Origin: Synechococcus sp. 8F6
Lineage (GTDB): Bacteria > Cyanobacteriota > Cyanobacteriia > PCC-6307 > Cyanobiaceae
Direction of reading: 5' to 3'
DNA length: 64,000 nucleotides
NCBI RefSeq assembly: GCF_002252665.1
Contig: NZ_NQKZ01000006.1
Coordinates: 60,051 to 124,050, forward strand
Position numbers and translations under genes: made by a program. The notes below the pieces were generated by a model. The model made no database searches and was not told the DNA's origin. It was given only the letters and a program-made list of their open reading frames with translations. Positions within the stretch are counted from its first letter, which is position 1. Each line of letters begins with the position of its first letter. This document shows, one piece after another, positions 12,424 to 22,181 of the stretch.

Positions 12424-12473
12424 CCGTCCAGCTGGATCCCGGGACCCCCCAGGATTCAGCGGACGGTTTTTTT
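12424..12473 (+). terminator. Strong terminator-like hairpin between rplO and secY
   Basis: CCGTCC (12424-12429) pairs with GGACGG (12461-12466). Inside, GCTGGATCC pairs with GGATTCAGC through one G-T wobble, with a single bulged A between the helices. Seven T follow at 12467-12473. This has the full form of an intrinsic terminator and lies inside the ribosomal cluster, 20 bases before secY. Confidence 0.7.
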
Positions 12474-12493
12474 CATGCCCACCTCACGCCGCC

Positions 12494-13813
12494 ATGCTTG
12501 TTAGCCGGGGTCGCAACCCCAGTGCTGGGGAAATCCTCAGCCAACTGATCCAATCAAAGGGCCTGCGCGACCGGGTGCTCACCACCCTCGGCCTGTTGCT
12601 GCTGGTGCGGCTGGGCATCTACATCCCGATGCCAGGCATCGACCGGGTGGCCTTCCAGGAGTTTCTCTCCCGGGGGGGCCAGCTGATCGGCTTCCTCGAC
12701 ATCTTCACCGGGGGTGGCCTCTCCACCCTGGGTGTGTTTGCCCTGGGGATCCTGCCCTTCATCAACGCGTCGATCATCATCCAGCTGCTCACCGCAGCCC
12801 TGCCCCAGCTGGAGGACCTCCAAAAGAACGAAGGGGAGGCCGGTCGCCGCAAGATTGCCCAGATCACCCGCTACGTGGCCCTGGGCTGGGGAATCCTGCA
12901 GAGCACGGTATTTGCCCTGATCCTGCGCCAGTACGCCACCGAGGGGCTCTCGGAGCCCGTGTTTGTCATCCAAACGGCCCTGGCTCTCGTGACCGGCTCA
13001 ATGGTGGTGATGTGGATCAGCGAAGTGATCACCGAACGGGGCATCGGCCAGGGCGCGTCCCTGGTGATCTTCGTCAACATCGTGGCCACCCTGCCCAAGG
13101 CCCTGGGCTCCACCATCGAACTGGCCCAAAGCGGCGACCGCAGCACCGTGGGCGGCATCGTCGTGCTGGTGCTGGTGTTCCTGCTCACGATCGTTGGGAT
13201 CATCTTTGTGCAGGAGGGCAACCGCCGCATCCCGATCGTCAGTGCCAAGCGCCAGGTGGGCGGCGCTGGGGTGCTCTCGGCACGCCAGAGCTATCTGCCG
13301 CTCAAGCTCAACGCCGGCGGCGTGATGCCGATCATCTTTGCTTCAGCGGTGGTGTTCCTGCCGCTGACCATCGCCAACATCACTCGCAGCCCCTGGCTGA
13401 TCCAGCTGGCGGGCTACCTCAACCCCAACAGCAGCACGCCCTGGCTCTACGCCCTGGTGTTCTTCGCCCTGATCTGCGGCTTCGGCTTCTTCTACGCCTC
13501 GCTCACAGTCAATCCGGTGGACATCGCCACCAATCTCAAGCGCAGCGGCGTGGCCATCCCCGGCGTGCGCCCCGGCTCAGCCACGGCCAACCACCTCAGC
13601 GGTGTTCAAAACCGCCTCACCCTGCTGGGTGGTGTCTTCCTCGGCGCCGTGGCGATCATTCCCTCGGCCGTGGAAGGGGCAACCCAGGTGCGCACCTTCC
13701 AGGGCCTGGGGGCCACCTCCCTGCTGATCCTGGTGGGCGTGGCGATCGACACCGCCAAACAGGTGCAGACCTACGTGATCTCCCAGCGCTACGAAGGCAT
13801 GGTGCGGCAGTAA
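12494..13813 (+). CDS. secY: Preprotein translocase subunit SecY
   Basis: 439 residues, with the hydrophobic segments expected for a ten-helix channel. Family blocks are IYIPMPGID, GIMPFINASIIIQLL-like LPFINASIIIQLLTAALPQLE, and GVMPIIFASAVVFLP. It forms the SecYEG channel; cyanobacteria use it in plasma and thylakoid membranes. It is followed 43 bases later by adk. Because a terminator-like hairpin precedes it, its expression may be partly uncoupled from the ribosomal genes. Confidence 0.97.
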   Translation: MLVSRGRNPSAGEILSQLIQSKGLRDRVLTTLGLLLLVRLGIYIPMPGIDRVAFQEFLSRGGQLIGFLDIFTGGGLSTLGVFALGILPFINASIIIQLLTAALPQLEDLQKNEGEAGRRKIAQITRYVALGWGILQSTVFALILRQYATEGLSEPVFVIQTALALVTGSMVVMWISEVITERGIGQGASLVIFVNIVATLPKALGSTIELAQSGDRSTVGGIVVLVLVFLLTIVGIIFVQEGNRRIPIVSAKRQVGGAGVLSARQSYLPLKLNAGGVMPIIFASAVVFLPLTIANITRSPWLIQLAGYLNPNSSTPWLYALVFFALICGFGFFYASLTVNPVDIATNLKRSGVAIPGVRPGSATANHLSGVQNRLTLLGGVFLGAVAIIPSAVEGATQVRTFQGLGATSLLILVGVAIDTAKQVQTYVISQRYEGMVRQ

Positions 13814-13856
13814 CCGCACGCCCTTCGGCACCCCGACCTCTGTTTTCAGTCCCGCC

Positions 13857-14417
13857 ATGAAGCAACGTCTCCTGTTCCTCGGCCCCCCCGGAGCTGGCAA
13901 GGGCACCCAGGCCGAGCAGCTGGCCGCCGACCGCAACCTTCTGCATCTCTCCACTGGCGATCTGCTGCGGGCCGAAGTGGCCGCCGGCAGCGCCCTGGGT
14001 CAGGAAGCGGAGGCGGTGATGGCCCGCGGGGAGCTGGTGAGCGATGCGCTGGTGCTGGCGATCGTGCGCAGTCGCCTGGAAGCCCAGGCGGCCAGCGGGG
14101 GCGGCGGCTGGCTGCTGGATGGCTTCCCGCGCAACCTCGCCCAGGCGGAATCCCTGGGGGTGCTGCTTGACGAGCTGCAGCAACCGATCGAGCTGGCGGT
14201 GCTGATGGAGCTGGATGACGCCGTGCTGATCCAACGTCTGCTGGGCCGGGGCCGGGCCGACGACAACGAGACCGTGATCCGCCATCGCCTCGAGGTGTAC
14301 CGCGAGCAGACCGCACCCCTGATTCGCTATTACCAAAGCAAAGGCCTGCTTCAGGCCGTGGAGGCCAACGGCACCGTGGAGACCATCGCCGAACGGATCA
14401 CGGCGTTGCTGGGCTGA
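13857..14417 (+). CDS. adk: Adenylate kinase
   Basis: 186 residues, the short-LID form. P-loop [10 protein letters not shown] at residues 8-17, [11 protein letters not shown] for AMP binding, and [12 protein letters not shown]. The LID is reduced to a brief [21 protein letters not shown] stretch without zinc cysteines. It interconverts ATP + AMP and 2 ADP. The position after secY is conserved in bacteria. infA, which often follows, is missing here. Confidence 0.96.
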   Translation: MKQRLLFLGPPGAGKGTQAEQLAADRNLLHLSTGDLLRAEVAAGSALGQEAEAVMARGELVSDALVLAIVRSRLEAQAASGGGGWLLDGFPRNLAQAESLGVLLDELQQPIELAVLMELDDAVLIQRLLGRGRADDNETVIRHRLEVYREQTAPLIRYYQSKGLLQAVEANGTVETIAERITALLG

Positions 14418-14482
14418 TGCCCAAGAAGTGGTTGACCCGTGTGATAGGTTGTCGGTTTGCAAATTCGGAGAGCACAACGCCC

Positions 14483-14596
14483 ATGAAGGTGCGTGCCTCA
14501 GTCAAGAAAATGTGCGACAAGTGCCGGGTGATCCGTCGCCACGGCCGGGTGATGGTGATCTGCACCAATCCCAAGCACAAGCAGCGCCAAGGCTGA
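14483..14596 (+). CDS. rpmJ: 50S ribosomal protein L36
   Basis: 37-residue protein: [20 protein letters not shown] followed by [17 protein letters not shown]. It holds the zinc-ribbon pattern C-x2-C-x12-C-x4-H. GGAGAG lies about a dozen bases upstream of the ATG. It sits between adk and rpsM as in other cyanobacteria. Confidence 0.95.
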   Translation: MKVRASVKKMCDKCRVIRRHGRVMVICTNPKHKQRQG

Positions 14597-14690
14597 TCAG
14601 CCTTAGCCAGCCCCGCCTGGGGGCCAGCTGTATCCATGTTTATCCCGCTCCGCTTTGGCGGCGCGTCTTGCCCCCTCATCGATTTCCCAC

Positions 14691-15056
14691 GTGGCTCGGA
14701 TTGCCGGCGTTGATATCCCTCGCGAAAAGCGCGTTGAGATCTCCCTCACGTATGTGTATGGCATTGGTCTCACCCGTGCCCAGAAGATCCTGGCGAAAAC
14801 CGGGGTCAACCCGGACACCCGGGTGAAGGACCTCAGCGACGCCGACGTTCAGAAACTGCGCGGGGCCGCTGAAAGCTTCACCCTCGAAGGCGACCTGCGT
14901 CGGCAGGAGGGCATGGCCCTCAAGCGCCTCCAAGACATCGGTTGCCTGCGGGGCCGTCGTCACCGCATGGGCCTGCCCGTCCGGGGCCAGCGCACCCGCA
15001 CCAATGCCCGCACCCGCCGCGGTGCCCGCAAAACCGTGGCCGGCAAGAAGAAGTAA
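14691..15056 (+). CDS. rpsM: 30S ribosomal protein S13
   Basis: 121 residues starting at GTG 14691 ([21 protein letters not shown]). The ATG or GTG starts further upstream in frame add unrelated residues. S13 blocks seen are [12 protein letters not shown] and the basic end [24 protein letters not shown]. It contacts P-site tRNA and S19. Confidence 0.96.
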   Translation: MARIAGVDIPREKRVEISLTYVYGIGLTRAQKILAKTGVNPDTRVKDLSDADVQKLRGAAESFTLEGDLRRQEGMALKRLQDIGCLRGRRHRMGLPVRGQRTRTNARTRRGARKTVAGKKK

Positions 15057-15194
15057 GGCGCCTCCCCCTTCCTCAATGCCCCCCTCGCCCTGCCGCCTCT
15101 TGCTCCAGCAGCCCAGACCTCCTGCGTCCGGCGTCACCAGAGCGACCCCCTTCACGTTCTTTGATCACCTCCTGCACCAGCAGGCCTTTCCGCC

Positions 15195-15587
15195 ATGGCA
15201 AAACCAGCCAAGAAATCCGGCGCCAAGAAGACGAAGCGCAACGTCCCCAATGGTGTGGCGCACATCCAGAGCACCTTCAACAACACGATTGTGTCCATCA
15301 CCGACACGGCCGGCGAAGTGATCTCCTGGAGCTCGGCCGGAGCCAGCGGCTTCAAGGGCGCCCGCAAAGGCACCCCCTTTGCTGCCCAAACCGCCGCCGA
15401 GGCCGCCGCTCGACGCGCCCTTGAACAGGGGATGCGCCAGATCGAAGTGCTGGTGCGGGGCCCCGGCTCCGGCCGTGAAACCGCCATTCGCGCCCTGCAG
15501 GTTGCGGGCCTGGAGATCACCCTGATCCGCGACGTGACTCCCCTTCCCCACAACGGCTGCCGCCGCTCCAAGCGCCGTCGTGTCTGA
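15195..15587 (+). CDS. rpsK: 30S ribosomal protein S11
   Basis: 130 residues. [17 protein letters not shown] and the [15 protein letters not shown] end are diagnostic. S11 lies on the platform near the E site. A 138-base gap after rpsM shows no clear structure. Confidence 0.97.
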   Translation: MAKPAKKSGAKKTKRNVPNGVAHIQSTFNNTIVSITDTAGEVISWSSAGASGFKGARKGTPFAAQTAAEAAARRALEQGMRQIEVLVRGPGSGRETAIRALQVAGLEITLIRDVTPLPHNGCRRSKRRRV

Positions 15588-15643
15588 TTCGTCGTCTCGT
15601 GCTTGCCCCCGAGGCTTCTTCCAACCTTTCGACCCTTCAGAAC

Positions 15644-16582
15644 GTGCTGCATTACCAAATTGATCGGATCGAGCATCAGGTCGCCGAAGACCGGTCCCAG
15701 ACCGGCACCTTCCTGATCGGCCCGCTCGATCGCGGCCAGGCCACCACCCTCGGCAACGCCCTCAGGCGCGTCCTGATCGGCAGCCTTGAAGGCAGTGCCA
15801 TCACCGCCGTGCGCATCTCCGGCGTCAACCACGAGTACGCCACCGTTCCTGGCGTGCGCGAAGACGTGCTCGACATCCTGCTGAACTGCAAGCAGATCTC
15901 GGTGAACAGCCGCAACCGCGAGCTGGAAATCGGCCGACTGGTTGTGAATGGCCCTGCCACCGTGACTGCCGCCGACCTGCAGTTCTCCTCACAGGTGCAG
16001 GTGATCGACGGTGATCGCCTGATTGCCACCGTGGCCGAGGGCCACAGCCTCGAGATGGAAGTGCATGTGGAGCGCGGCGTCGGCTACCGCCCCGTCGATC
16101 GCCACAGCGAAGACACCAGCGCCATCGACCTGCTTCAGATCGATGCGGTGTTCAAGCCCGTGCGCCGGGTCAACTACACGGTGGATGAAACCGCTGTTGG
16201 CGAAGGCGGCTCCGCCCGGGAGCGGCTGCGCCTGGAGATCGAAACCAACGGCAGCGTCACCCCCGACGACGCCATGGCGCAGGCGGCCAACCAGCTGATC
16301 GCGCTGTTCCAGCCCCTGGCCAGCCTCACCATGGTGGAAGAGCCCGGCCTGGAGCCGGAACCCTCCGCCGAGGCCCAGATTCCGCTTGAAGAGCTCAACC
16401 TCTCCGTGCGGGCTTACAACTGTCTGAAGCGCGCCCAGGTCAACTCCGTGTCTGATCTGATGGGCTTCAGCTACGAAGATCTCCTGGAGATCAAAAACTT
16501 CGGCTCCAAGTCAGCCGATGAGGTGATCGAAGCGCTGGAGCGCATCGGCATCACCCTGCCCCAGAGCCGCACCAGCGCCTGA
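15644..16582 (+). CDS. rpoA: DNA-directed RNA polymerase alpha subunit
   Basis: 312 residues from GTG 15644 ([21 protein letters not shown]), the length and start typical of marine Synechococcus alpha. An upstream GTG at 15599 adds 15 unrelated residues and cannot be fully excluded. The N-terminal domain has [22 protein letters not shown]. The C-terminal domain, from about residue 245, has [20 protein letters not shown] and [16 protein letters not shown], which bind UP DNA and activators. Confidence 0.95.
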   Translation: MLHYQIDRIEHQVAEDRSQTGTFLIGPLDRGQATTLGNALRRVLIGSLEGSAITAVRISGVNHEYATVPGVREDVLDILLNCKQISVNSRNRELEIGRLVVNGPATVTAADLQFSSQVQVIDGDRLIATVAEGHSLEMEVHVERGVGYRPVDRHSEDTSAIDLLQIDAVFKPVRRVNYTVDETAVGEGGSARERLRLEIETNGSVTPDDAMAQAANQLIALFQPLASLTMVEEPGLEPEPSAEAQIPLEELNLSVRAYNCLKRAQVNSVSDLMGFSYEDLLEIKNFGSKSADEVIEALERIGITLPQSRTSA

Positions 16583-16628
16583 TCGGCGGCCCCGTTTTCC
16601 GACACGCCACCTCACCAGCCCCAGTCCC

Positions 16629-16979
16629 ATGCGACACCAGTGCCGAGTCCCCATGTTGGGACGCCCCGCCGACCAACGCAAAGCGATGCTGCGTGGACTC
16701 ACCACCCAGCTAATCCGCGAAGGTCGGGTGACCACGACCAAAGCCCGCGCCAAGGCCCTTCGCGACGAGGCCGAGCGCATGATCAGCCTGGCCAAGGACG
16801 GCAGCCTTGCGGCCCGCCGCCGCGCCATTGGCTACATCTACGACAAGCAGCTGGTGCACGCCCTGTTTGACAAGGCCCAGGAGCGCTACGGCGAGCGTCA
16901 AGGCGGCTACACCCGCATCATCCGCACCGTGCCCCGCCGCGGCGACAACGCCGAGATGGCCATCATCGAGCTGGTCTGA
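16629..16979 (+). CDS. rplQ: 50S ribosomal protein L17
   Basis: 116 residues. [24 protein letters not shown] start and the [21 protein letters not shown] end identify L17. Its TGA stop overlaps the proposed CTG start of truA (CTGA). Confidence 0.97.
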   Translation: MRHQCRVPMLGRPADQRKAMLRGLTTQLIREGRVTTTKARAKALRDEAERMISLAKDGSLAARRRAIGYIYDKQLVHALFDKAQERYGERQGGYTRIIRTVPRRGDNAEMAIIELV

Positions 16980-17887
16980 CCCGCTCCGGACCGTCCCTGC
17001 GCCGCATCGCCCTCTGCCTGCAATACGACGGCGCGGCGTTCTGCGGCTGGCAGCGGCAGCGCAACGCCCCCAGCGTGCAGGAAACCATCGAGGCGGCGAT
17101 CGCCGCACTGGATCCGCTGGGGCCTGGTCGCACCATGGCGGCGGGCCGCACCGACACCGGCGTGCACGCAGCCGCCCAGGTGGCGCACTTCGACGCCGCC
17201 GGGCCGATCCCACCGGAGCGCTGGGCCAAGGCGCTGAACGGGCGGCTCCCCAGCTCGATTCGCATCCGGGCGGCCGCCGAGGTGCCCGACACCTGGCACG
17301 CCTGCTTCAGTGCCAGCTACCGGCGCTACCGCTACACGATCCACAACGCCCGCACCCCCAATCTGTTTCTGGCTCCCTGGAGCTGGCATCGCTACCAGCA
17401 GCGGCTCGACGACCAGGCCATGGCCCAAGCCCTTGAGGCCATGCTGGGTGAACACGATTTCTCGGCCTTCCAACGGGCCGGCAGCCGCCGCGCCCACGGC
17501 CGCACCACCCTCCAGGAGGTGCGCCTGGAGCGCCAGGGCGACCTCATCACCGTGGAGCTACAAGCCAGCGGTTTCCTCTACGGCATGGTGCGCCTGGTGA
17601 TGGGCCAGCTCGTGGCCATTGGGGAAGGCCGGCTCAGCGGCGAGGCCTTCGAACACCGCTGGCGCGAGTGCCGGCGGGCCGAGGTGAAAGAGGCGGCGCC
17701 CCCCCAGGGCCTGTGCCTGCTGCGGGTGGGCTATCCCACTGAGGTCTTCCCCAGAGCCGCCTGGTATGATTGCCAACCGCGGTTTCAGCTCGAGACATCC
17801 GATTCACCGGATCTCCAGCCTGCTTCAGCCGTCCAGTCCGCACATCCAGCGCCGCCGCCGTCCGGGGGAGCGCAGGCCAAGCGGTAA
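16976..17887 (+). CDS. truA: tRNA pseudouridine(38-40) synthase TruA, non-AUG start inferred
   Basis: The protein forms pseudouridine at positions 38-40 of the tRNA anticodon arm. The catalytic block [30 protein letters not shown] and [22 protein letters not shown] blocks are present. The conserved start [20 protein letters not shown] is encoded upstream of the first ATG/GTG/TTG in frame (GTG 17075), so that start would delete the family's first strand. In-frame CTG codons at 16976 (overlapping the rplQ stop as CTGA) and 16997 are the likely initiators; I use 16976. The last ~40 residues are low-complexity and overlap the candidate rplM promoter. Confidence 0.85.
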   Translation: MTRSGPSLRRIALCLQYDGAAFCGWQRQRNAPSVQETIEAAIAALDPLGPGRTMAAGRTDTGVHAAAQVAHFDAAGPIPPERWAKALNGRLPSSIRIRAAAEVPDTWHACFSASYRRYRYTIHNARTPNLFLAPWSWHRYQQRLDDQAMAQALEAMLGEHDFSAFQRAGSRRAHGRTTLQEVRLERQGDLITVELQASGFLYGMVRLVMGQLVAIGEGRLSGEAFEHRWRECRRAEVKEAAPPQGLCLLRVGYPTEVFPRAAWYDCQPRFQLETSDSPDLQPASAVQSAHPAPPPSGGAQAKR

Positions 17888-17890
17888 GGT
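17885..17890 (+). promoter_or_regulatory. Candidate -10 element for rplM-rpsI
   Basis: TAAGGT, whose first three bases are the truA stop codon, lies 82 bases before rplM. The same hexamer overlaps a stop codon upstream of rpsL. No -35 is evident. Confidence 0.35.
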
Positions 17891-17972
17891 CACTGAATCC
17901 GGGCGCTGGGTTGTGTTCTACGACCAGCTGTCCTGCCCCAACTTCCGGCCTGCCGGTGCCTGATCAGGCGAA

Positions 17973-18425
17973 ATGAACAAGACCCCCCTGCCCTCCATTG
18001 ATTCCCTCGACCGCCAGTGGTATCTGGTGGACGCTGAGAATCAGACCCTCGGTCGCCTGGCGAGCGAAGTGGCCCAGGTGCTGCGCGGCAAGAACAAGCC
18101 CTGCTACACCCCCCACCTCGACACCGGCGACTTTGTGATCGTCATCAACGCCGACAAGGTGAAGGTGAGCGGCAACAAGCCGACCCAGAAGATCTACCGC
18201 CGCCACTCCGGTCGCCCAGGCGGTATGAAAACCGAGACCTTCGCCCATCTGCAGGCCCGCATTCCTGAGCGGATCGTGGAGAAGGCCATCAAGGGCATGC
18301 TTCCTCACAACGCCTTGGGGCGTCAGCTGTTCCGCAAGCTGAAGGTTTACAAGGGCACCGAGCATCCCCACGCTGCCCAGCAACCCCAGGTTCTCGCCCT
18401 CGATCCCGCCACTGCCGCCCAATGA
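17973..18425 (+). CDS. rplM: 50S ribosomal protein L13
   Basis: 150 residues. [27 protein letters not shown] and [18 protein letters not shown] are L13 signatures, and the [21 protein letters not shown] end is clear. Its end overlaps rpsI by 4 bases. Confidence 0.97.
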   Translation: MNKTPLPSIDSLDRQWYLVDAENQTLGRLASEVAQVLRGKNKPCYTPHLDTGDFVIVINADKVKVSGNKPTQKIYRRHSGRPGGMKTETFAHLQARIPERIVEKAIKGMLPHNALGRQLFRKLKVYKGTEHPHAAQQPQVLALDPATAAQ

Positions 18426-18823
18426 GCACCAACAAAGTCGTCTACTGGGGTACGGGTCGTCGCAAGACCGCCGTCGCCCGCGTGCGTGTGGTGCCCGGCA
18501 ACGGCACTGTCACCATCAATGGTCGCCCTGGCGACAACTACCTCAACTACAACCCCGTCTACCTGGCAGCCGTCAAAGCTCCCCTGCAGACCCTCGGTCT
18601 GGCAGCCGAATACGACCTGCTGGTGAACGTGCGCGGCGGTGGCCTGACCGGCCAGGCCGATGCGATCAAGCAGGGTGCTGCCCGCGCTCTCTGCGACCTC
18701 TCGCCAGACAACCGCAAGCCGCTCAAGACGGAAGGCCACCTCAGCCGTGACCCCCGCGCCAAGGAGCGTCGTAAGTACGGCCTGAAGAAAGCCCGTAAGG
18801 CGCCTCAGTTCTCCAAGCGCTGA
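18422..18823 (+). CDS. rpsI: 30S ribosomal protein S9
   Basis: 133 residues. [21 protein letters not shown] start and the basic end [18 protein letters not shown], which reaches the P-site tRNA anticodon. ATGA overlap with rplM suggests coupled translation. Confidence 0.97.
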   Translation: MSTNKVVYWGTGRRKTAVARVRVVPGNGTVTINGRPGDNYLNYNPVYLAAVKAPLQTLGLAAEYDLLVNVRGGGLTGQADAIKQGAARALCDLSPDNRKPLKTEGHLSRDPRAKERRKYGLKKARKAPQFSKR

Positions 18824-18855
18824 TTTCCTGTTCACGCCATCAGCCCCTTTTCGTC

Positions 18856-19182
18856 ATGCCCAAGGCCGACATCCATCCCACCTGGTACCCCGATGCCAAG
18901 GTGATTTGCAACGGAGAGGTGGTGATGACCACCGGCTCCACTTCGCCTGAGATCCACGTCGACGTGTGGAGCGGCAACCACCCCTTCTATACCGGCACCC
19001 AGAAAATCCTCGACACCGAGGGGCGGGTGGATCGCTTCATGCGCAAGTACGGAATGGGCGGTGCCGATGCAGCAGGCTCGAGCTCCGGTGCCAAAAAAGA
19101 AGCCAAGAGCGCAGCCGCAGCCGACGCTCCTGCTGCCGAAGCTCCTGCTGCCGAAGCCACTGCAATGGGCGCCGAAGCCTGA
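18856..19182 (+). CDS. rpmE: 50S ribosomal protein L31 with alanine-rich tail
   Basis: 108 residues; L31 is usually 70-85. Residues 1-70 match cyanobacterial L31 (MPKADIHPTWYPDAKVICNG, VWSGNHPFYTGTQKILDTEGRVDRF). Only one of the four cysteines of zinc-binding L31 remains, so this is a C-minus form. The last ~35 residues are a low-complexity Ala/Glu/Pro tail with repeated APAAE units. A terminator follows. Confidence 0.94.
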   Translation: MPKADIHPTWYPDAKVICNGEVVMTTGSTSPEIHVDVWSGNHPFYTGTQKILDTEGRVDRFMRKYGMGGADAAGSSSGAKKEAKSAAAADAPAAEAPAAEATAMGAEA

Positions 19183-19224
19183 ACCCAAGTCAGGCCTGCG
19201 TTCGCTTGAATCCCAATCCCCCGG

Positions 19225-19252
19225 CCGGGTGCTTTCGGGCATCCGGTTTTTT
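19225..19252 (+). terminator. Intrinsic terminator after rpmE
   Basis: CCGGGTGC (19225-19232) pairs with GCATCCGG (19239-19246), one G-T wobble, 6-base loop, followed by six T. It lies between rpmE and prfA, so prfA may depend on read-through or its own promoter. Confidence 0.75.
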
Positions 19253-19290
19253 GTTGTCTGGAGCCCTACCGGACCCGTTCCGCACCGCCG

Positions 19291-20388
19291 ATGGATCTCT
19301 CCCTGCTGCATGAGCGCCTAGACACGGCCCGCCGCACCTTCGAGACACTCGAGCGGCAGCTGGCTGATCCCGCCGTAGCGGCCAACCCCAGCCAGCTCCA
19401 GGCGATCGCCCGCGAGCGCGCGCGACTGGAACCCCTGGTGCAGGATCACCAGCAGCTCCAGAAGCTCGAGCTGGAAGAGCGCGAAGCCCGCGCCCTGCTG
19501 AAGCAGCACCGCGGCGATGCCGCCATGGAAGAGCTCGCCACTGAAGAGCTCGCCAGCCTGGGCGAGGCCATCGCCGGTCTCCGCGACAAGCTCACCCTCG
19601 CCCTGTTGCCCCGCGATCCCCGCGACGAGCGCAGCGTGATGCTGGAAATCCGTGCCGGGGCCGGCGGCGATGAAGCGGCCATCTGGGCGGGCGATCTGGC
19701 CCGCATGTACGAGCGCTACGCCCAGAGCGTGGGTTGGCGCGTGGAGCCAGTGAGCGCCTCGGAAGCCGAACTCGGTGGCTACAAGGAACTGATCCTGGCC
19801 ATCAAAGGCGAGGGGGTGTTCAGCCAGCTCAAATTTGAGGCCGGCGTGCACCGCGTGCAACGGGTGCCCGCCACGGAATCCCAGGGACGGGTGCACACCT
19901 CCACCGCCACCGTGGCCGTGATGCCCGAAGCCGATCCCGTGGAGGTGCAGATCGATCCCACCGAGATCGTGATCAGCACCGCCCGCTCCGGGGGGGCCGG
20001 CGGCCAGAACGTCAACAAGGTGGAAACGGCCGTGGATCTGCTGCACAAACCCACCGGCATCCGGGTGTTCTGCACCCAGGAGCGCTCCCAGCTGCAGAAC
20101 CGCGAACGGGCTCTGGAGATCCTGCGGGCCAAGCTCTACGAGCGCCAACTGGCCGAGGCCAATGCCCAGGAGCGCTCCGCCCGGTTGGCCCAGGTGGGCA
20201 GCGGCGACCGCAGCGAGAAGATCCGCACCTACAACGTCAAAGACAACCGCACCACCGACCACCGCCTGGGCCGCAACTTCTCGCTCGAACCCGTGCTCAA
20301 CGGCCAGCTGCAAGACCTGATCGGGGCCTGCATCGCGGCCGATCAGAGCCGCCAGCTCGAGGAGTTGGCCGAACAGATGACCCGCTGA
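19291..20388 (+). CDS. prfA: Peptide chain release factor 1
   Basis: 365 residues. The hydrolysis motif GGQ is in [18 protein letters not shown] near residue 235, and the PAT tripeptide of RF1 stop-codon recognition lies in [22 protein letters not shown] near 190. It releases peptides at UAA/UAG. It ends 6 bases from the convergent HNH gene. Confidence 0.96.
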   Translation: MDLSLLHERLDTARRTFETLERQLADPAVAANPSQLQAIARERARLEPLVQDHQQLQKLELEEREARALLKQHRGDAAMEELATEELASLGEAIAGLRDKLTLALLPRDPRDERSVMLEIRAGAGGDEAAIWAGDLARMYERYAQSVGWRVEPVSASEAELGGYKELILAIKGEGVFSQLKFEAGVHRVQRVPATESQGRVHTSTATVAVMPEADPVEVQIDPTEIVISTARSGGAGGQNVNKVETAVDLLHKPTGIRVFCTQERSQLQNRERALEILRAKLYERQLAEANAQERSARLAQVGSGDRSEKIRTYNVKDNRTTDHRLGRNFSLEPVLNGQLQDLIGACIAADQSRQLEELAEQMTR

Positions 20389-20394
20389 GCCAGC

Positions 20395-20895
20395 TCAGGC
20401 GCCGATCACATACTTGGCCCACTCCCCATGGCGGCCCGCCGAGATCTGACGACTCGCTTCAAACGTGAGGCTGCTCAAGGGACGATGGGGCTGCCGGATC
20501 AGGGGCATGCCGGCTTCCCGGGGGGTGCGGTTGCCCTTGCGGACGTTGCAGGGCAGGCAGGCCGTGGTGACGTTCTCCCAGGTGTCGAGACCACCGCGGC
20601 TGCGGGGCACCACATGATCCACCGAGAGCTGCTCGGCGCTGATGCCGCAGTATTGGCAGCGATGGCCATCGCGGTGGAAGAGGTTGCGGCGGGTGAGCGG
20701 CAGTTGCTTGTACGGCACCCGCACGTACTGACGCAGCCGGATCACCGTGGGCAACCAGGTATCGTCGCGAATCCAGCGAGCAGGATCATGCTCGAGCCCC
20801 TCCGCCTTGCCCTTGAGCACCATCACCAGGGCGCGACGCCAGGTGGTGATGTTGAGGGGTTCGTAGGACGCATTCAGAACGAGAACGTGGCCCAT
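20395..20895 (-). CDS. HNH endonuclease-domain protein
   Basis: 166 residues from MGHVLVLNASYEPLNITTWRR, the start shared by this cyanobacterial/actinobacterial HNH family. The frame opens 16 codons further upstream at 20943. An HNH/zinc module is visible: CQYCG near residue 82, then VDHVVPRSRGGLDTWENVTTACLPCN. The family is widespread and chromosomal, with no proven function known to me. It is not accompanied here by restriction or phage genes. Confidence 0.88.
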   Translation of the reverse strand: MGHVLVLNASYEPLNITTWRRALVMVLKGKAEGLEHDPARWIRDDTWLPTVIRLRQYVRVPYKQLPLTRRNLFHRDGHRCQYCGISAEQLSVDHVVPRSRGGLDTWENVTTACLPCNVRKGNRTPREAGMPLIRQPHRPLSSLTFEASRQISAGRHGEWAKYVIGA

Positions 20896-20945
20896 GCCAG
20901 CACCCGTGATGGGCGGCATGCTAGGCGCAATCTTCCGTTTCATCC

Positions 20946-22163
20946 GTGACCCAGGCCACCAGGGCCAGCTGGAGCACCGCGGCCCCTGAGGCCGGGCTGG
21001 CCCGCCAGCGGGCCTGGGTGGAGGTGGACACCGAAGCGATCAGCGCCAACGCCCGCAGCCTCAAGCGCTGCATCGGCGCCAACACCAGCCTGATGGCGGT
21101 GGTGAAGGCCGATGGCTATGGCCATGGCTCCATCCCAGTGGCCCGGGCCGCCCTGGCCGGCGGAGCCAGCCAATGTGGCGTGGCCACCCTGGCCGAAGGT
21201 ATCGAACTGCGCCGGGCCGGAATCGAGGCACCGATCCTGGTGATGGGCAGCCTCACCCAGGCGGAGGAGCTGCGCAGCTGTCTGCATTGGCAGCTGATGC
21301 CCACCATCAGCGGCATGCGCGAGGCCCTGCTCTGTCAAAACCTCGCCAGCGATCAGGGCCAAGCCATGGCCTTGCAGCTCAAGCTCGACACCGGCATGGC
21401 GCGCCTGGGGGTCGATTGGCAGGAGGGGCCCAGGCTGGCGGCGGCGATCGCCGAGCTGGAGGCGGTGCAGCTGGCAGGGGTTTACTCCCACCTCGCCAGC
21501 GCCGATGCGGCACCGGGCGACGACGATGGCCTCACGGCCCAGCAGCAGCAGCGCTTCAACACAGTGCTCCAGGCCCTGCGCAACCAGGGCCTGGAGAGCG
21601 GCAGCCGCCACCTGGCCAATTCCGCTGGCACCCTGCGCAGTGCGGGGCTCCACTACGACCTGGTGCGCGTCGGCCTGTCCCTCTACGGCCATAGCCCTGC
21701 GCCCCACCTCGCCGGTGTCACCCAGCTGGAGCCCGCCATGACCCTGCACGCCCGGGTGAGCCTGGTGCGGGAGGTGGGATCCGGAGTGGGGGTGAGCTAC
21801 GGCCACCGCTTCCGCACCAGCCGGCCCAGCCGGCTGGCGGTGGTGGGCATCGGCTATGCCGATGGCGTGCCCCGGCAGCTGTCCAACCAACTTGAAGTGC
21901 TGTTTGCTGGCCAACGCCTGCCCCAGGTAGGGGCCATCACCATGGACCAACTGGTGCTGGATGCCACCGACTGCCCGGCGCTGGAGGTGGGCTCGGTGGT
22001 GACCCTGCTGGGACAGGACGGCGACGACCAGATCACCCCCAGCGACTGGAGCGACCGCTGCCAGACCATCCCCTGGGAGATCCTGTGCGGCTTCAAGCAC
22101 CGTCTGCCACGCCTCACCGCGGCCCAGGCCGCCTGGGAGGGCCCCATCGACGGGGCTCACTGA
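20946..22163 (+). CDS. alr: Alanine racemase
   Basis: 405 residues. The PLP-lysine block AVVKADGYGHGS lies near residue 57. GVYSHLASADAA, HLANSAGTL, VRVGLSLYGHSP and the second catalytic region GVSYGHRFRT are present. It makes D-alanine for peptidoglycan. GTG start at 20946, divergent from the HNH gene. It is the first of several cell-wall-related genes over the next 5 kb. Confidence 0.95.
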   Translation: MTQATRASWSTAAPEAGLARQRAWVEVDTEAISANARSLKRCIGANTSLMAVVKADGYGHGSIPVARAALAGGASQCGVATLAEGIELRRAGIEAPILVMGSLTQAEELRSCLHWQLMPTISGMREALLCQNLASDQGQAMALQLKLDTGMARLGVDWQEGPRLAAAIAELEAVQLAGVYSHLASADAAPGDDDGLTAQQQQRFNTVLQALRNQGLESGSRHLANSAGTLRSAGLHYDLVRVGLSLYGHSPAPHLAGVTQLEPAMTLHARVSLVREVGSGVGVSYGHRFRTSRPSRLAVVGIGYADGVPRQLSNQLEVLFAGQRLPQVGAITMDQLVLDATDCPALEVGSVVTLLGQDGDDQITPSDWSDRCQTIPWEILCGFKHRLPRLTAAQAAWEGPIDGAH

Positions 22164-22181
22164 TAGGCTCGTCAAGCTGCT

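Noticed and set aside
17075..17887. truA starting at GTG 17075
   Set aside because: This removes about 33 residues that contain the conserved first strand of the enzyme.
20395..20895. HNH gene as a homing endonuclease or phage/restriction remnant
   Set aside because: It belongs to a common chromosomal HNH family and has no intron, intein or methylase partner nearby.
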